DNA from: Dioscorea cayenensis subsp. rotundata | Lineage: Eukaryota; Streptophyta; Magnoliopsida; Dioscoreales; Dioscoreaceae | NCBI RefSeq assembly: GCF_009730915.1 | Contig: NC_052472.1 | Span: 18,568,382 to 18,632,381, forward strand | Reading direction: 5' to 3' | Length of the DNA: 64,000 nt | Shown: positions 47,425 to 58,307 of the stretch, piece by piece | Layout of the letters: each line of letters opens with the position of its first letter | How positions within the stretch are numbered: position 1 is the stretch's first letter | The notes under the pieces: generated by a model | What the model saw: only the letters and a program-made list of their open reading frames with translations | Told to the model about the DNA's origin: nothing | Databases searched by the model: none | Translations under genes and position numbers: made by a program

Positions 47425-47744
47425 AACTCCAATGTTCTAAACTTTTCTATCTCTCTCTCTTTTTCAAAATGTATGACTATAAAGATTCTTTGTTGGATTC
47501 TTTGTTGGAATTGCATGGGTATCTCCAACCCTAGGATAGTTGATCTTTTGAATGATTTTATGAGGATGAAAAAACATGATATCATTTGCTTAGTTGAAAC
47601 AAAGTCAAATATTGACAAAACTCTTCATCTTTGTTAAAAATATGAAAAATCTTGGGATTGGGCCGCTATTCCTACTTCAGGACTTTCCGGAGGAATTATC
47701 ACTTTCTGGAATCACTCTATTGGCAAAGTCACGCCAGCGCCTTC
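47425..47744 (+). mobile_element. Start of LINE ORF2 endonuclease (LINE-d, 3' part), cut by gap
   Basis: Frames here encode SNPRIVDLLNDFMRMKKHDI, ICLVETKSN, WAAIPTSGLSGGIITFWN and HSIGKVTPAPS, which is the N-terminal start of the L1-type endonuclease. It is on the same strand and in the right order to continue LINE-d after its ORF1 at 40150-42341. The rest is in the N run. Confidence 0.75.
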
Positions 47745-48744
47745 NNNNNNNNNNNNNNNNNNNNNNNNNNNNNNNNNNNNNNNNNNNNNNNNNNNNNNNN
47801 NNNNNNNNNNNNNNNNNNNNNNNNNNNNNNNNNNNNNNNNNNNNNNNNNNNNNNNNNNNNNNNNNNNNNNNNNNNNNNNNNNNNNNNNNNNNNNNNNNNN
47901 NNNNNNNNNNNNNNNNNNNNNNNNNNNNNNNNNNNNNNNNNNNNNNNNNNNNNNNNNNNNNNNNNNNNNNNNNNNNNNNNNNNNNNNNNNNNNNNNNNNN
48001 NNNNNNNNNNNNNNNNNNNNNNNNNNNNNNNNNNNNNNNNNNNNNNNNNNNNNNNNNNNNNNNNNNNNNNNNNNNNNNNNNNNNNNNNNNNNNNNNNNNN
48101 NNNNNNNNNNNNNNNNNNNNNNNNNNNNNNNNNNNNNNNNNNNNNNNNNNNNNNNNNNNNNNNNNNNNNNNNNNNNNNNNNNNNNNNNNNNNNNNNNNNN
48201 NNNNNNNNNNNNNNNNNNNNNNNNNNNNNNNNNNNNNNNNNNNNNNNNNNNNNNNNNNNNNNNNNNNNNNNNNNNNNNNNNNNNNNNNNNNNNNNNNNNN
48301 NNNNNNNNNNNNNNNNNNNNNNNNNNNNNNNNNNNNNNNNNNNNNNNNNNNNNNNNNNNNNNNNNNNNNNNNNNNNNNNNNNNNNNNNNNNNNNNNNNNN
48401 NNNNNNNNNNNNNNNNNNNNNNNNNNNNNNNNNNNNNNNNNNNNNNNNNNNNNNNNNNNNNNNNNNNNNNNNNNNNNNNNNNNNNNNNNNNNNNNNNNNN
48501 NNNNNNNNNNNNNNNNNNNNNNNNNNNNNNNNNNNNNNNNNNNNNNNNNNNNNNNNNNNNNNNNNNNNNNNNNNNNNNNNNNNNNNNNNNNNNNNNNNNN
48601 NNNNNNNNNNNNNNNNNNNNNNNNNNNNNNNNNNNNNNNNNNNNNNNNNNNNNNNNNNNNNNNNNNNNNNNNNNNNNNNNNNNNNNNNNNNNNNNNNNNN
48701 NNNNNNNNNNNNNNNNNNNNNNNNNNNNNNNNNNNNNNNNNNNN
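47745..48744. other. Assembly gap of exactly 1,000 N
   Basis: A placeholder with no sequence. It hides the rest of LINE-d and the stop codon of RLP copy E. Confidence 0.99.
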
Positions 48745-51705
48745 TGTTCCTATTCTTCCTAATTTTACGACCATAAAAGAAATAGATTACAGCACACATA
48801 TCATCAACAAAGTTAAAAAGGGAAAATCTCCACTTATTGTTGAGTAACAATGTAGCCCAAATGATCCAGCATCCGGAGATGAATCCTAGCACCATGCTCA
48901 AATAGAAACATGTCGTTTCCGAGTCATTTTCAACCTCTTTGAAAAGCCCTTCATTTTTGTTTGCATGTTCAGATGCTTCACATTTTTTATCCAATGGAAA
49001 ACCACAGAGATCATAATTACCAACATAGATTGAAGGATCTGGAAGCGAGAGCAACTGACCTCCATATGGAATTCTCCCATTGAAATTATTATAGGAGAGA
49101 TTCAAATGACTTAATAAAGATAGCATAGTCATTGTTGATGGAATAGCCCCGGAAAAATTGTTCATTGATAAGTCAAGTGATTCTAACCACCGCAACATGT
49201 TGATATTTTCTGGAATTCTTCCTGTCAAATGATTTCTTGATAAATTCAAACTTTGCAGGTATAAAAGATTGACTAGTTCTTCAGGAATCTCTCCTGATAA
49301 CTCATTGCTCGAGAGGTCTATGAAGATGAGAAGTGGAAGTAGCTTGTCATACTGAACATTTCTCCCTTTCAAATTCACCTTGATATTGTCCATGTAGCCA
49401 AGAAGAAGTTTACTCGATACCATGTAAAGAAGCTCATTGTTGTCAATAAAACCCATGGAGATTTTATCATATGCCATGAGAGCAACCTTCTTGTTATCAA
49501 ATATTGTATGAGCAACTTTTGTGGCACTAAGGTTGCCAAGACTGCTTGGTATGGTTCCGGACAAATGATTATTTGCAAAGTCAATAACACGAAGAGAGAT
49601 GAGGCTTCCCAAGTTTGAAGGAATATCACCAACAAGCATGTTAGACCGAAGGCGAAGAGTTTGTAAGTTCAATAAGTTCTCTGCAAGCCAAGTAGGTATA
49701 TTGCCACTTATCTTATTCTGACCGAGATCTAGAGTTGTTAAAGTTTTGCAATTCCTCAAAGATAAAGGGAGTTCTCCAGACAAATTATTGTTTCCCAAAT
49801 GCAAATAAGTCAAAGGTTGAGAGCAAATAGAGGTAGGGATCTTTCCTGATAAATTATTACTGGACAAATCCATAGCAAACAATTTTAAATGGAAAGAGTT
49901 GTCCCAACAATCAGGAATTTCACCGGTGATTTGATTTTTGGAGAGGTCAAGAACTTTCAGATTGACTAATTCACATAATGCCGTGGGTATGCTTCCAGTT
50001 ATATTGTTCGAAAGAAGAAGCAAGTCCTGTAAATTTTGCTGAAAATTTTGGTATTGATCCCTTCCAAATGGTTCCCACTTAAATCAATATATATAAGATT
50101 TTGACGTTCTAATGAAGTAGGAAGCTTGCCTTTGATATCATTATATGATAAATCAAGAAAACTGAGTATTCGATGAGAAATTCCAAACCCAGTCTGGCAA
50201 TTCATCAGAAATGCTTGCATTTGACATGTGAAAGGTGGGTGAGTTTTCCGAGCTTTTGAAGCCAAACAGGAAATTTCGGCCCTAATTCAATATTGGCCAC
50301 AAGAAATTTCTTTAGGTTGAGTGGAGGAACCCATTGAGATCCAACATCAAAATGGAATTCATTTGAAGCAAGACCAAGATGTTCTAAATTTCTAAGATGA
50401 GCAAAATGGTCTTCAGTTAAAACACCAGTCAAATTGTTCCAAGAGAGATCAAGAAACACAAGATCAGGAAACAGTTTTCCAAAATGCTTGGGAATAATTC
50501 CACTCAAACGTATTGCGAGAAATGTCCAGTTTTTTCAAAGAAGGAAGTTGAAATTCAGGAACTGGACCAGAGAATGAGTTGTAATAGAGATTTAGCATCT
50601 TGAGAGACTTGAGGTTTCCTAACCAATCAGGAAAAGTTCCTGTGAGTTCACTAAAAACCCAACTCAGTATCTCCAAACTGTCTTTCATGCAACCAGAAAA
50701 AACTTCACCCAGTTCATTCAAATCACCATGCAAATATTTATTCTCTGAAAGGTCCAATATGTTCAACATGCAGAGGTTTCCTAGACTCAGTGGCACTCCA
50801 CCTTCTAGAACACCATTGTTAGCAAGGTCAAGGACTCTAAGAGACGTTAAATTCCCAATAGCACTAGGGACAAGCTCTTTGAAAGCATTGACACTCAAAT
50901 CTAAACTCTCTAGGCTTCTTAACTTGAACAACCAAGGTGGGACAACAGAATTAACATTGTTACTAGAAAGATCAAGAAAGTGAAGTTTTGTAAAGTTAAC
51001 ATGTGCAAGAGAAAGAGGAAGCTCAAGAGTGCAGTTAGATAAGTTTATTTCTGAGATTAATGGGAGGGTGTTTAGTGATTCCAGCCAATCAGGTGCTTTG
51101 GAGAGATCAACAAAATTCAAGTTGAGGTACTGAAGAGATAAAAGATTTGAAAGCCAATGACTTCCAACAATGTAGAGTTTGTTCCAAGATAAATAGAAAG
51201 GATTAGATAGATCAAGGTGCTGCAAGCCTGAGAGATTGCCAAGCTGATGAGGAACTAGTCCACTAAAACCAGCACAAGAAAGATCAAGATAATGGAGCCG
51301 TTGGAGTGAACCAAAGAAAGCAGGGATTTGAATACCTCCAAAGAAGTTCATGCTGAGATCCAAGTATTGCAAGTGTTTCAAGCCAAGCAAAGCAGAGCTG
51401 ATCTCACCTTCCAAGGGAAGAGCATGTGGACCATAACCAAACATGTCATGAAGAGGCATCTTGTTCCCAAGATCAAGCTGCACAACATGCCCTGTTTGGT
51501 TATCACATTGAACTCCTCTCCAAATGCAGCAGTCTTGCCCAATCCAAGATGATAACCTTCCACTGGGATCTTTAAGCCCTTCTTTGAAATCAAGAAGTGC
51601 TTTTCTTTCACCTTCTATGCAACCATAGATTAAAACTCCATTGAATAGACAGAGAGTGTAGTAGAGAAAGAGGCTGAGGTGAGCTTTGGTGGTTTTTGTT
51701 TGCAT
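48745..51705 (-). pseudogene. LRR receptor-like protein, disrupted by clustered one-base shifts (RLP copy E)
   Basis: A nearly complete RLP, closest in the window to copy C. It starts at 51705 with a signal peptide, then an LRR N-terminal cap (DCCIWRGVQC), and a long LRR array open to about 50515. The array continues through three further frames to about 50020, and is then open again to the gap. The C-terminus has YVGNYDLCGFPLDKKC, an acidic linker, a membrane helix (VLGFISGCWIIWATLLL, near 48895) and a tail. At least five shifts lie within 50020-50515; most are one extra base in a homopolymer (for example TTT for TT near 50510 and TTTT for TTT near 50160). The remaining 2.4 kb are clean. It is either a recent pseudogene or a good gene with consensus errors. 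The stop codon is in the gap. Confidence 0.85.
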
Positions 51706-51759
51706 AGTTTGAAATTGCTGATGGTTTCCTTGCTTGTATGTTTAATTTTAAATCTATGT

Positions 51760-51772
51760 GTATATATATATA
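51760..51772 (-). promoter_or_regulatory. TATA-like sequence of RLP copy E
   Basis: A TATATATATATA stretch lies about 55-65 bases upstream of the start codon at 51705, next to a CT repeat on the coding strand (51771-51788). The tract is also a microsatellite, so the assignment is tentative. Confidence 0.4.
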
Positions 51773-51789
51773 GAGAGAGAGAGAGAGAC

Positions 51790-52470
51790 ATGCAAAACTA
51801 AGTTGAAAAGCAAGAGACATAAGTCAAGAAGTTCTCGTGTGTATGATGTCCTAATTACTAAGGGAAAGAAATGGTTGATAGAGATTTGCTTGGCCCTCAC
51901 CAACACCGTAATAAAGATGAGCAACTACTTCGGTTGTTGGTGGTAATTAAAATGCTGCTTTATGATCACTCATATCAAAATATCTCACATTGGATGCCTT
52001 TAATTAAGATGGTAGATGGGAAGTTGCTCTCATATGTAAAATTCAAAATAAAAGAAAAAGATAAGTCAGGGATTTATTGAAAAAAAGCTGTCCTAGCCTT
52101 TTTCTTGACTTAATAATTTTCATTTGTCCATTTTATAAAAAAATTACTCCAAATAATAAAAAAATATTTATCTAACATAAAAATATTCATGTCTCTATTT
52201 AAAAAAAAAAATTCAAATTTTAGCTCAAATAAAGTGAAGATACAAATGGGTGATGATATTAACTTTTCGCCCGCCCTTAATGTAACTTACCCATTTTTTT
52301 AAAAGAAAATAAGCATTACTAATTTTATTTTTAAATTAATAGAATAATAATAATTTAGAGATTATATCGGTAACTAAAATAGTGTGATGATATTAACCAT
52401 TTTAATTTTTTGCTAGAATAAGTAAACTACACCCTGAGAATTTTTTTTTTTTAAAATCAAAGGAAGTTGT
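51790..52470. other. AT-rich upstream region of RLP copy E
   Basis: No gene is seen; only short frames and homopolymer runs. Confidence 0.5.
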
Positions 52471-52479
52471 CTTACCGCA

Positions 52480-52765
52480 TTTGATTGAAATCAATAGAAA
52501 GAGCACCTTAGATCCCATCAGGTGGCTCTTTACCAATACTTAGGGGACACATACTTAGGAAACTGTCTTACATAATAGACATTCTTGCTAAAGAATGACT
52601 AGCACTATTTGTTGTCCTCTTTACACACCTCAATTTGAATGAAGTACAAGTAGACAGAATCAACTTGCAGTCCCTTATAATTATTCCCAAAGGTGATATA
52701 TCTGCAAATTCAACGATAATTCTTTGAACAATAGCATGTGCATCCATCTCAATAATAAGTTAATA
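52480..52765 (-). pseudogene. RNase H (RVT_3-like) fragment of a retroelement
   Basis: On the minus strand one frame reads LIIEMDAHAIVQRI, SPLGIIIRDCKLIL, and then a CVKRTTNSASHSLARM segment. This is the order of the RNase H-like domain found downstream of plant LINE reverse transcriptases: a core acid, the LGxIIxDC segment and the NxxAHxLAR motif, here with Ser for Ala. A weak PPDGI tail follows. No RT is adjacent. It could also come from a host gene of the same domain family. Confidence 0.6.
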
Positions 52766-53159
52766 ACATTAACACCCCTGAGAACTTAATTTAATTATTT
52801 ATGCACAAGAAAAACATAGGGATAACATCTAATAACAATGGTGCTAGATATTTTAGTATTAATTTTAGCATTTCTTTATTAATTATTTATTTGATTTTTA
52901 CATTATTATTTTTTGAGATTATACATATTTTAATTTGTAATTTTCACCGCTTTCAGTGGACCTTAATGATTTTATTCATTTTTTATATAAATATACATAA
53001 TAATAATGTTTATAAGTTTATGGTTAGGGATCACCTCCATAACAAAGATAAATAAGGTATACTTGTTTATTAAATGACTTTGTTTGTATTGCGTTGAGAA
53101 TGGTACTTTTCAAAAATTAAATAATTTATCTAATGCATCACCTTCACAACACCCACTTA

Positions 53160-53477
53160 TTCCCTCCGTTCCTTTTTAGTTGTCACATTTAACTAATTCA
53201 CACCAATTAAGAAAAATTAGTTAAAACTAGTTGATTACCTATGTTTTATAAAATAATCCATTACTTTCCAAAATTACCCCTATTTAAAACCCCACTAGTG
53301 GAGAATATAATTTAATGCTTAGTTGATTTCCTTTTTATTGAAAATTGTACAAGTACATTAAATTAAAGGGTAAATTTAGAAAAAATTATTTAATGTTACA
53401 CAAAGTTTCTAATGTGACAAGTAAAAAAGAATAGAGAAGAGATCCAAAACGTAACAACTAAAAAGGAACAGAGAGAG
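53160..53477. mobile_element. Stowaway-like (Tc1/mariner) MITE
   Basis: A 318-bp element. The left end TTCCCTCCGTTCCTTTTTAG matches the reverse complement of the right end, ACTCTCTCTGTTCCTTTTTAG, and both continue into GTTGT. It is flanked by TA on both sides (53158-53159 and 53478-53479). The CTCCCTCCGTTCC-type terminus and TA target are diagnostic of Stowaway elements. It has no coding capacity. Confidence 0.85.
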
Positions 53478-53519
53478 TATGTCCAATGTCATTCAGACAT
53501 CTACGAACAATCTACTTAT

Positions 53520-54187
53520 CCACTATTGGTTCACTAAAACCAATGGCGATTACACTTTGACATAATCATTAGAGAGGCTCTAGAATTACTGGAGCCGGAA
53601 TCAAAACTCCTCCAATCGAGTTTTTTTGGGGCCTTTTAATTAACCAAAGCAATCACATGGCATGTTTGGCTTACTAGAAACAAACACATATTTAATTACG
53701 AAAATCTTTATCCTGTTACAATTATTTGGAAAATCAGTCTTATGACATAAAATTGAGCATTCTACAGGAAAAGGAATGAGTATCCAATTCTCATGATCTT
53801 TATTCTCGAGGGGACATGTGATCCTGAGTCACAGACTCTAGACCAGACCACCAACATGTAGCCTAAGATAAGTGTTTTCACTCGAGAAAGACCCGCCTGC
53901 TAGCTTCCCTACTATAAAGGTCCTGCCTTAGAGCGCCGCACGGTGTGACCGAGGGGTCACGTGAGGCCCGTGACACCTACCATGATGTGCTTTGCTATCC
54001 GTTAACTGCTTTGTCTTATCTAGCTTTTTGTCCTTTAGTTTCCACAACCAATGGACTCTGTCTTTCTTTTTTGTTTTCATGTGCATAATCCCTGTAATCT
54101 GTTCATTGTGGACACTTAATTTCTTCTTTCTATTATATTTTTTTCTTATATTATAATCATAGTTTATTCATTTTATTAAAAAAAATC
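53520..54187 (+). mobile_element. LINE 3' end fragment (LINE-e)
   Basis: One frame near 53650-53750 encodes TWHVWLTRNKHIF and NLYPVTIIWKIS, the segment that follows the zf-RVT motif in LINE-b (WNIWIERNTRIFQ, FYTTIFKSANM). The sequence ends at 54160-54187 with ATAGTTTATTCATTTTATTA and an A-run, a worn form of the LINE tail motif. Confidence 0.55.
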
Positions 54188-54337
54188 ACCTTTATTATAT
54201 ATGAATAATAATTCATTTCATTTTTTTAAGTTAGAGGTTACTTGTTTATTTATTTAAAAAGAATAAATAAATTACTAATTTATTAATGAGAAAAAAATGA
54301 GAGGTCATTTATTATAACAATGAAAGAATTTATTTTT

Positions 54338-54700
54338 GTCAATCATTGAATAGCCCAATAGTAAGACACTTGAGTGCAAAGGGGAGAGCAAGAGTTCAAA
54401 TCTCTCCCCTGGTAGTATTATTTATATACTATTCATGCACTGTACACCTGTGTTAAGTACCGTTTATGTACTGTTCACGGCCTTGGTGTGGGTCGCTTGT
54501 GGGAGAAACAGTGGTTTCACTCCTTTAAGATTGCATAGCAGGGGTATTTTCCTAAAAGGTTTGCAAGCTACCGTAATTGGTACATCTTCGTATCTATTTG
54601 TTCCTTTAAGAATCTTTTACATAGGGCACTTGTCGGTGTTGCCGCCTATTAGTCAAAATATATATATATATATATATATATATTCTTTTTTATAAAAAAA
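54338..54700 (+). mobile_element. tRNA-derived SINE
   Basis: The head GTCAATCATTGAATAGCCC contains an A-box-like GAATAGCCCAATAGT (54348-54362), and a B-box AGAGTTCAAATCTC lies at 54391-54404, at tRNA-like spacing. The head is clearly related to the SINE at 56571, but the bodies differ, so they are different subfamilies. It appears to end after a TA repeat (54658-54683) and T/A runs. No target duplication could be defined. Confidence 0.6.
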
Positions 54701-55140
54701 ATATCCAATACTAATTGATTGACCCTAATAGCATATTTTCCACATTAAAAGAAAATAACATTATTAACTTTTGAAACCAATTAATGAAGTTAGGTAGTTG
54801 ATTAAAGAATTGAATATTTTCCGTGCGCGAAACGCAACCCCATCCCCAAAAATAATTAGACTTGGTCAACAACTCAAGGTCTCAAGAACACATCACACAT
54901 GCAACTCCATGCCACTATACATGCATGCAAATCTTGTCCATAGACGTGGCAACAACCAAGTGTTTTGTGGAAACCATGCATGGGAAGCTCCAAGCCTCTA
55001 TTTTCCTTGAAAAGCCTTCATCTCCTCCTTTTCATCCTCCCTTTCAATCCCTCAAAACAACCTTCCCATGTTTTAAGGATCTCCCTATTCTTTACCTAGT
55101 CTCCTTCCTCCCTCCCTTCCTCATCTCTCCAAAGTGACTC
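54700..55140. other. Upstream region of the ADF gene
   Basis: No coding gene is recognised. 55015-55135 is strongly pyrimidine-rich and probably is promoter or 5' leader of the ADF gene. No clear TATA box was found. Confidence 0.4.
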
Positions 55141-55164
55141 ATTATCCTTCACAATCAATCAATC

Positions 55165-56175
55165 ATGGTATAGTAATCCACTCCCTCCAATTTGCTTTTA
55201 TTCTTTTCCTAATATATAGTAGTTATGTTGTTACTTATCTTTGATCTTTTGAGTAATGGGTCTCTTGTTCTTCATTTTAAAGTCGAACTCGGCGTCGGGA
55301 ATGGCGGTGAACGATGATTGCAAGCTCAAGTTCTTGGAGCTGAAAGCAAAGAGAAACTTCCGATTCATTGTGTTCAAGATCGACGAAAAGATACAGCAAG
55401 TCACTGTGGATAGGCTCGGTAAGCCTGATGAGAGTTATGATGATTTCACCGCAGCCATGCCTCCAAATGAATGCCGCTATGCCGTGTTCGATTTTGATTT
55501 CATTACTGATGAGAACTGTCAGAAGAGCAAGATCTTCTTCATTGCTTGGTAAGTCTAATATGACAAAATCTCTCAGAAAAATATATATTGAAGATAGCAA
55601 TGTGATTTTTACAAATTCAACTTCCAAAAATAAAAAAATATCAGTTAAATGTAGCTTATTAGTTCATCTGAGAAGTCTATTAAGAGAATCTAGTATGTAA
55701 CTGTCATGTTATACAGAAGCTTATACGTTCTTAAGGACATCAATGTTTTTGGTTTACATCTTTGTCTTCACCATCACTAATTCTATGCATGTTGACACAA
55801 TTAATAATCCAACAAGAAAATTCATATTGATGATTAAAAAACAAGGCATATATTTGAACTTCCTCAGCAAAGTTAAGTAGCATTAATATGCAAGTTCTTC
55901 ACATTCTTGCTAATGCGAACTGCGAATTGCATATCAAATCTTGTGGTTGTTTATGAGAATTAATTCTGTTGAATTATGGAAAAGTTTTGTTAATGGGGTT
56001 TTATATATATATATATATATGAAGGTCTCCTGACACTTCAAAGGTGAGGAGTAAGATGTTATATGCAAGCTCCAAAGATAGATTCAAGAGAGAGCTTGAT
56101 GGAATACAAGTGGAATTGCAGGCAACTGACCCAAGTGAGATGAGCATGGACATAATAAAATCTAGAGCTATCTGA
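55165..56175 (+). CDS. ADF: Actin-depolymerizing factor (ADF/cofilin)
   Basis: A small actin-binding protein that severs and depolymerises filaments in the cytoplasm. Three exons: 55165-55167 (the ATG alone), 55283-55548 and 56025-56175, giving 139 residues and TGA at 56173. An intron directly after the start codon is the usual plant ADF layout, and ATG followed by GTATAG at 55168 fits it. Seen residues: [20 protein letters not shown] at the N-terminus (the Ser after the start is the usual regulatory phosphorylation site), [36 protein letters not shown] and the long actin-binding helix [20 protein letters not shown]. It ends [17 protein letters not shown]. Length and motifs are complete and no defect is seen. 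An alternative ATG at 55256 would give an unlikely N-terminus. Confidence 0.95.
56002..56020. repeat. TA microsatellite before the last ADF splice acceptor
   Basis: The TA tract ends four bases before the exon 3 acceptor (GAAG, 56021-56024), in place of the usual polypyrimidine tract. Confidence 0.8.
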
Positions 56176-56492
56176 GGAATGAGAAATGATGAGCTTTTTT
56201 TTTTTTTCTCTTTTTTTCTGTGCTTTAAAATGAGAGATTATTTTCATTTCATTTAGATGCTCTTAATTAATTCATTTGTGATTGGTATTGTTACAATTTG
56301 TTTATAAACATTTTCAGCAATGTCATGACATGAACTTCTTTTTGCTGGGCAAACATTAATAATTAATTATTACCAAATTAATTTCCAAGTTGGATTTAGT
56401 GATCTTAGTAGCATGTATGCAGGCATGTATGATCTAGCTAGGATGAGCCCAAAGTTTGACAAATTAATATCTTATACTTTTGAGCATGCATG

Positions 56493-56496
<4 letters not shown>
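56176..56496. other. ADF 3' region
   Basis: Untranslated and flanking sequence of the ADF gene with a T-run near 56197-56218. No other gene is seen. Confidence 0.5.

Positions 56497-56530
<34 letters not shown>
56497..56530. repeat. TA dinucleotide microsatellite
   Basis: About 17 TA units directly before the antisense LINE tail at 56531. Confidence 0.9.
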
Positions 56531-56532
<2 letters not shown>

Positions 56533-56990
56533 ATAAACCACGATTTATTGAGAGTAATCAAAAGTGATTGGTCAACCATTGGATAGCCTAATGGTATGAC
56601 GTGATCAGTGTCAGGGGAGGTCGTGGGTTCAAATCTCCCCTACTAGATCATGCTTTCACGTCATCGCTTTATACTACTCGCTCATCCGGGATTTCTATAC
56701 TATTCTCATACTCGTCATATATATCAGTATATACTGGGTTCTAAAGATCTGCTTTAGATCTTGTTTATATTCATAAAAAGGACTCATCATCTATTATTCA
56801 AAAAAAAAGTGATTGCATACTTGCCTATTAGTAAAAAAAAAAAAATTAAAAAAATTAAAAAAAAAAAGTGATTACATACTTTTCATTACATTGAATAAAA
56901 AAGTAAAGAGATAAGGAGGAAAAACCAAAACAAATAACATCAATTATGAGATGAGGTCACACAAGCCACTAAAAATGAAGAGACCACTAC
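56531..56990 (-). mobile_element. Antisense LINE 3' tail interrupted by a SINE
   Basis: AGATAAACCACGATTTATTG at 56531-56550 is the minus-strand version of the LINE end (AATAAA, then the GGTTTATC motif). After the SINE, 56805-56990 continues with A-rich sequence like that next to the LINE-f tail at 29600. No protein domain remains. The extent is approximate. Confidence 0.45.
56571..56804 (+). mobile_element. tRNA-derived SINE with target duplication
   Basis: A 234-bp element starting GTCAACCATTGGATAGCC. The A-box is at 56582-56594 (GATAGCCTAATGG) and the B-box at 56625-56635 (GGGTTCAAATC), with standard spacing. The body ends ATTATTC plus an A-run. The 11-bp target duplication AAAAGTGATTG is present on both sides (56560-56570 and 56805-56815). 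It is transcribed by RNA polymerase III and depends on LINE reverse transcriptase for movement. Confidence 0.85.
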
Positions 56991-58298
56991 CACTAAAGCA
57001 AAATATAAGTCTATAAATTTACAAGCGTTTGGTTTTTTTCTTTTATATGAAAAAAATATATAATAAAAATCATTGGATTAAAAAGGTTTAACTAAAACCA
57101 ACGGACAAAATAAATAGATGGTGTAAGATGATCAAATGGATTGAGCTTGAAATCTTTGTCCCTCACATAACAATGTAATGAATAGGTCCTTCCCCATAAA
57201 TTGAATTAATTTTTATTTACATGCGTAATTAAATTTGGTTTATATTTCTTTGAGATTAATTTTTTAAATTAAATTACATGTTAATTTGCTACAAATATTT
57301 CCCTTATTAATTAACCCAATTTAATGCAAATGTAATGAAAGAGTGTGGTGAAGGATCAAACCCTTGATCTTTAATTTAATAGAGAAATAAAATACTAACT
57401 CTCACCATGTTTGGTGATGGTAATCCTTTCATTTCATGTATTTTTTTCTTTTATTTTCATAGTAAAAGAAGATTGCTTTGATTTTTTTGAAAGACCAGGT
57501 AAAATTTATTAACCTAATTAATTCAACATAATTATATAGTTTTTGTGGTTTTCTATTTTTTTATTTTTTTATTTAATTGTTTTTCATAGATTATTGATAT
57601 ATAATGCGTATGTATAATAAAAATTCTATAAAATAATGCTCTTCAGATTAAAAAGAACTATTATATATAAAGATTATTTATTTATCAATAAATAATATTT
57701 ATTAATTTAGATGGAGATTTATGTTGTATACAATCGAGTATGAGTAACAAAGTCTGAAAATTAACATATTAGATGCTATTAATTTTCTCAAAGTGGCTTG
57801 GAACATTAATGTGCAAATAACAACTATTACAAATTATTTTCCATTTCACAAAATCCGATCTCAAGAAGGAATGACTTTTGAGGAAGTTAGTGAAGAAAAA
57901 AAGTAATCATGGATAAAAAGAAGTTATTTCTAGTTTGTTGCATATACATGAAATAGATGTTAAGTAATTTTTGAACTATTCTAATGAAAATGATATATAT
58001 TGTGAATGAGTCACTTATAAATAAAGAGATTATTAAGGGGTAATGGATACACCAGTTGATAATGAGTTGTGTGTTACCAAATATTACTCTAAAGGAGGAA
58101 TTTCTAGTAATAGAAGCTTTGAACATGAGAAAAATATATCAAATATGGTGTGATTTAAGTAAAAACTTATAGATGTGATTGAGTTTAGTTCACAGACAAA
58201 AAATAAACAAATGATTTTAGATACATATTTTAGAAAATAAAATCAAATTTAAAAAATAGAATTATCTAAAAAAACTTCAACCTTATGAATTTTGTATG
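56991..58298. other. AT-rich intergenic DNA
   Basis: No gene is recognised. A possible Pol III relic on the minus strand lies at 57353-57405. Many small stretches are of TTATTT/AAATAA type. Confidence 0.5.
57353..57405 (-). repeat. Possible decayed tRNA-derived SINE head
   Basis: On the minus strand AAGGGTTTGATCC (B-box like) follows GTGAGAGTTAGTATTTTATT after a tRNA-like distance. Element ends are not definable. Confidence 0.3.
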
Positions 58299-58307
58299 GT
58301 ATTTTTT

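Noticed and set aside
47594-48847. Long frames of 365-417 codons across the second N run
   Set aside because: They join real LINE or RLP codons to N and do not represent proteins. Only the parts outside the gap were used.
50600-50983. 127-codon plus-strand frame
   Set aside because: Antisense shadow of RLP copy E. The same shadow appears antisense to RLP copy C at 6386-6748.
54338-54410. Functional tRNA gene
   Set aside because: A- and B-box are present, but acceptor stem pairing and a proper anticodon arm are not visible. A related head recurs at 56571 with a target duplication, which identifies a SINE.
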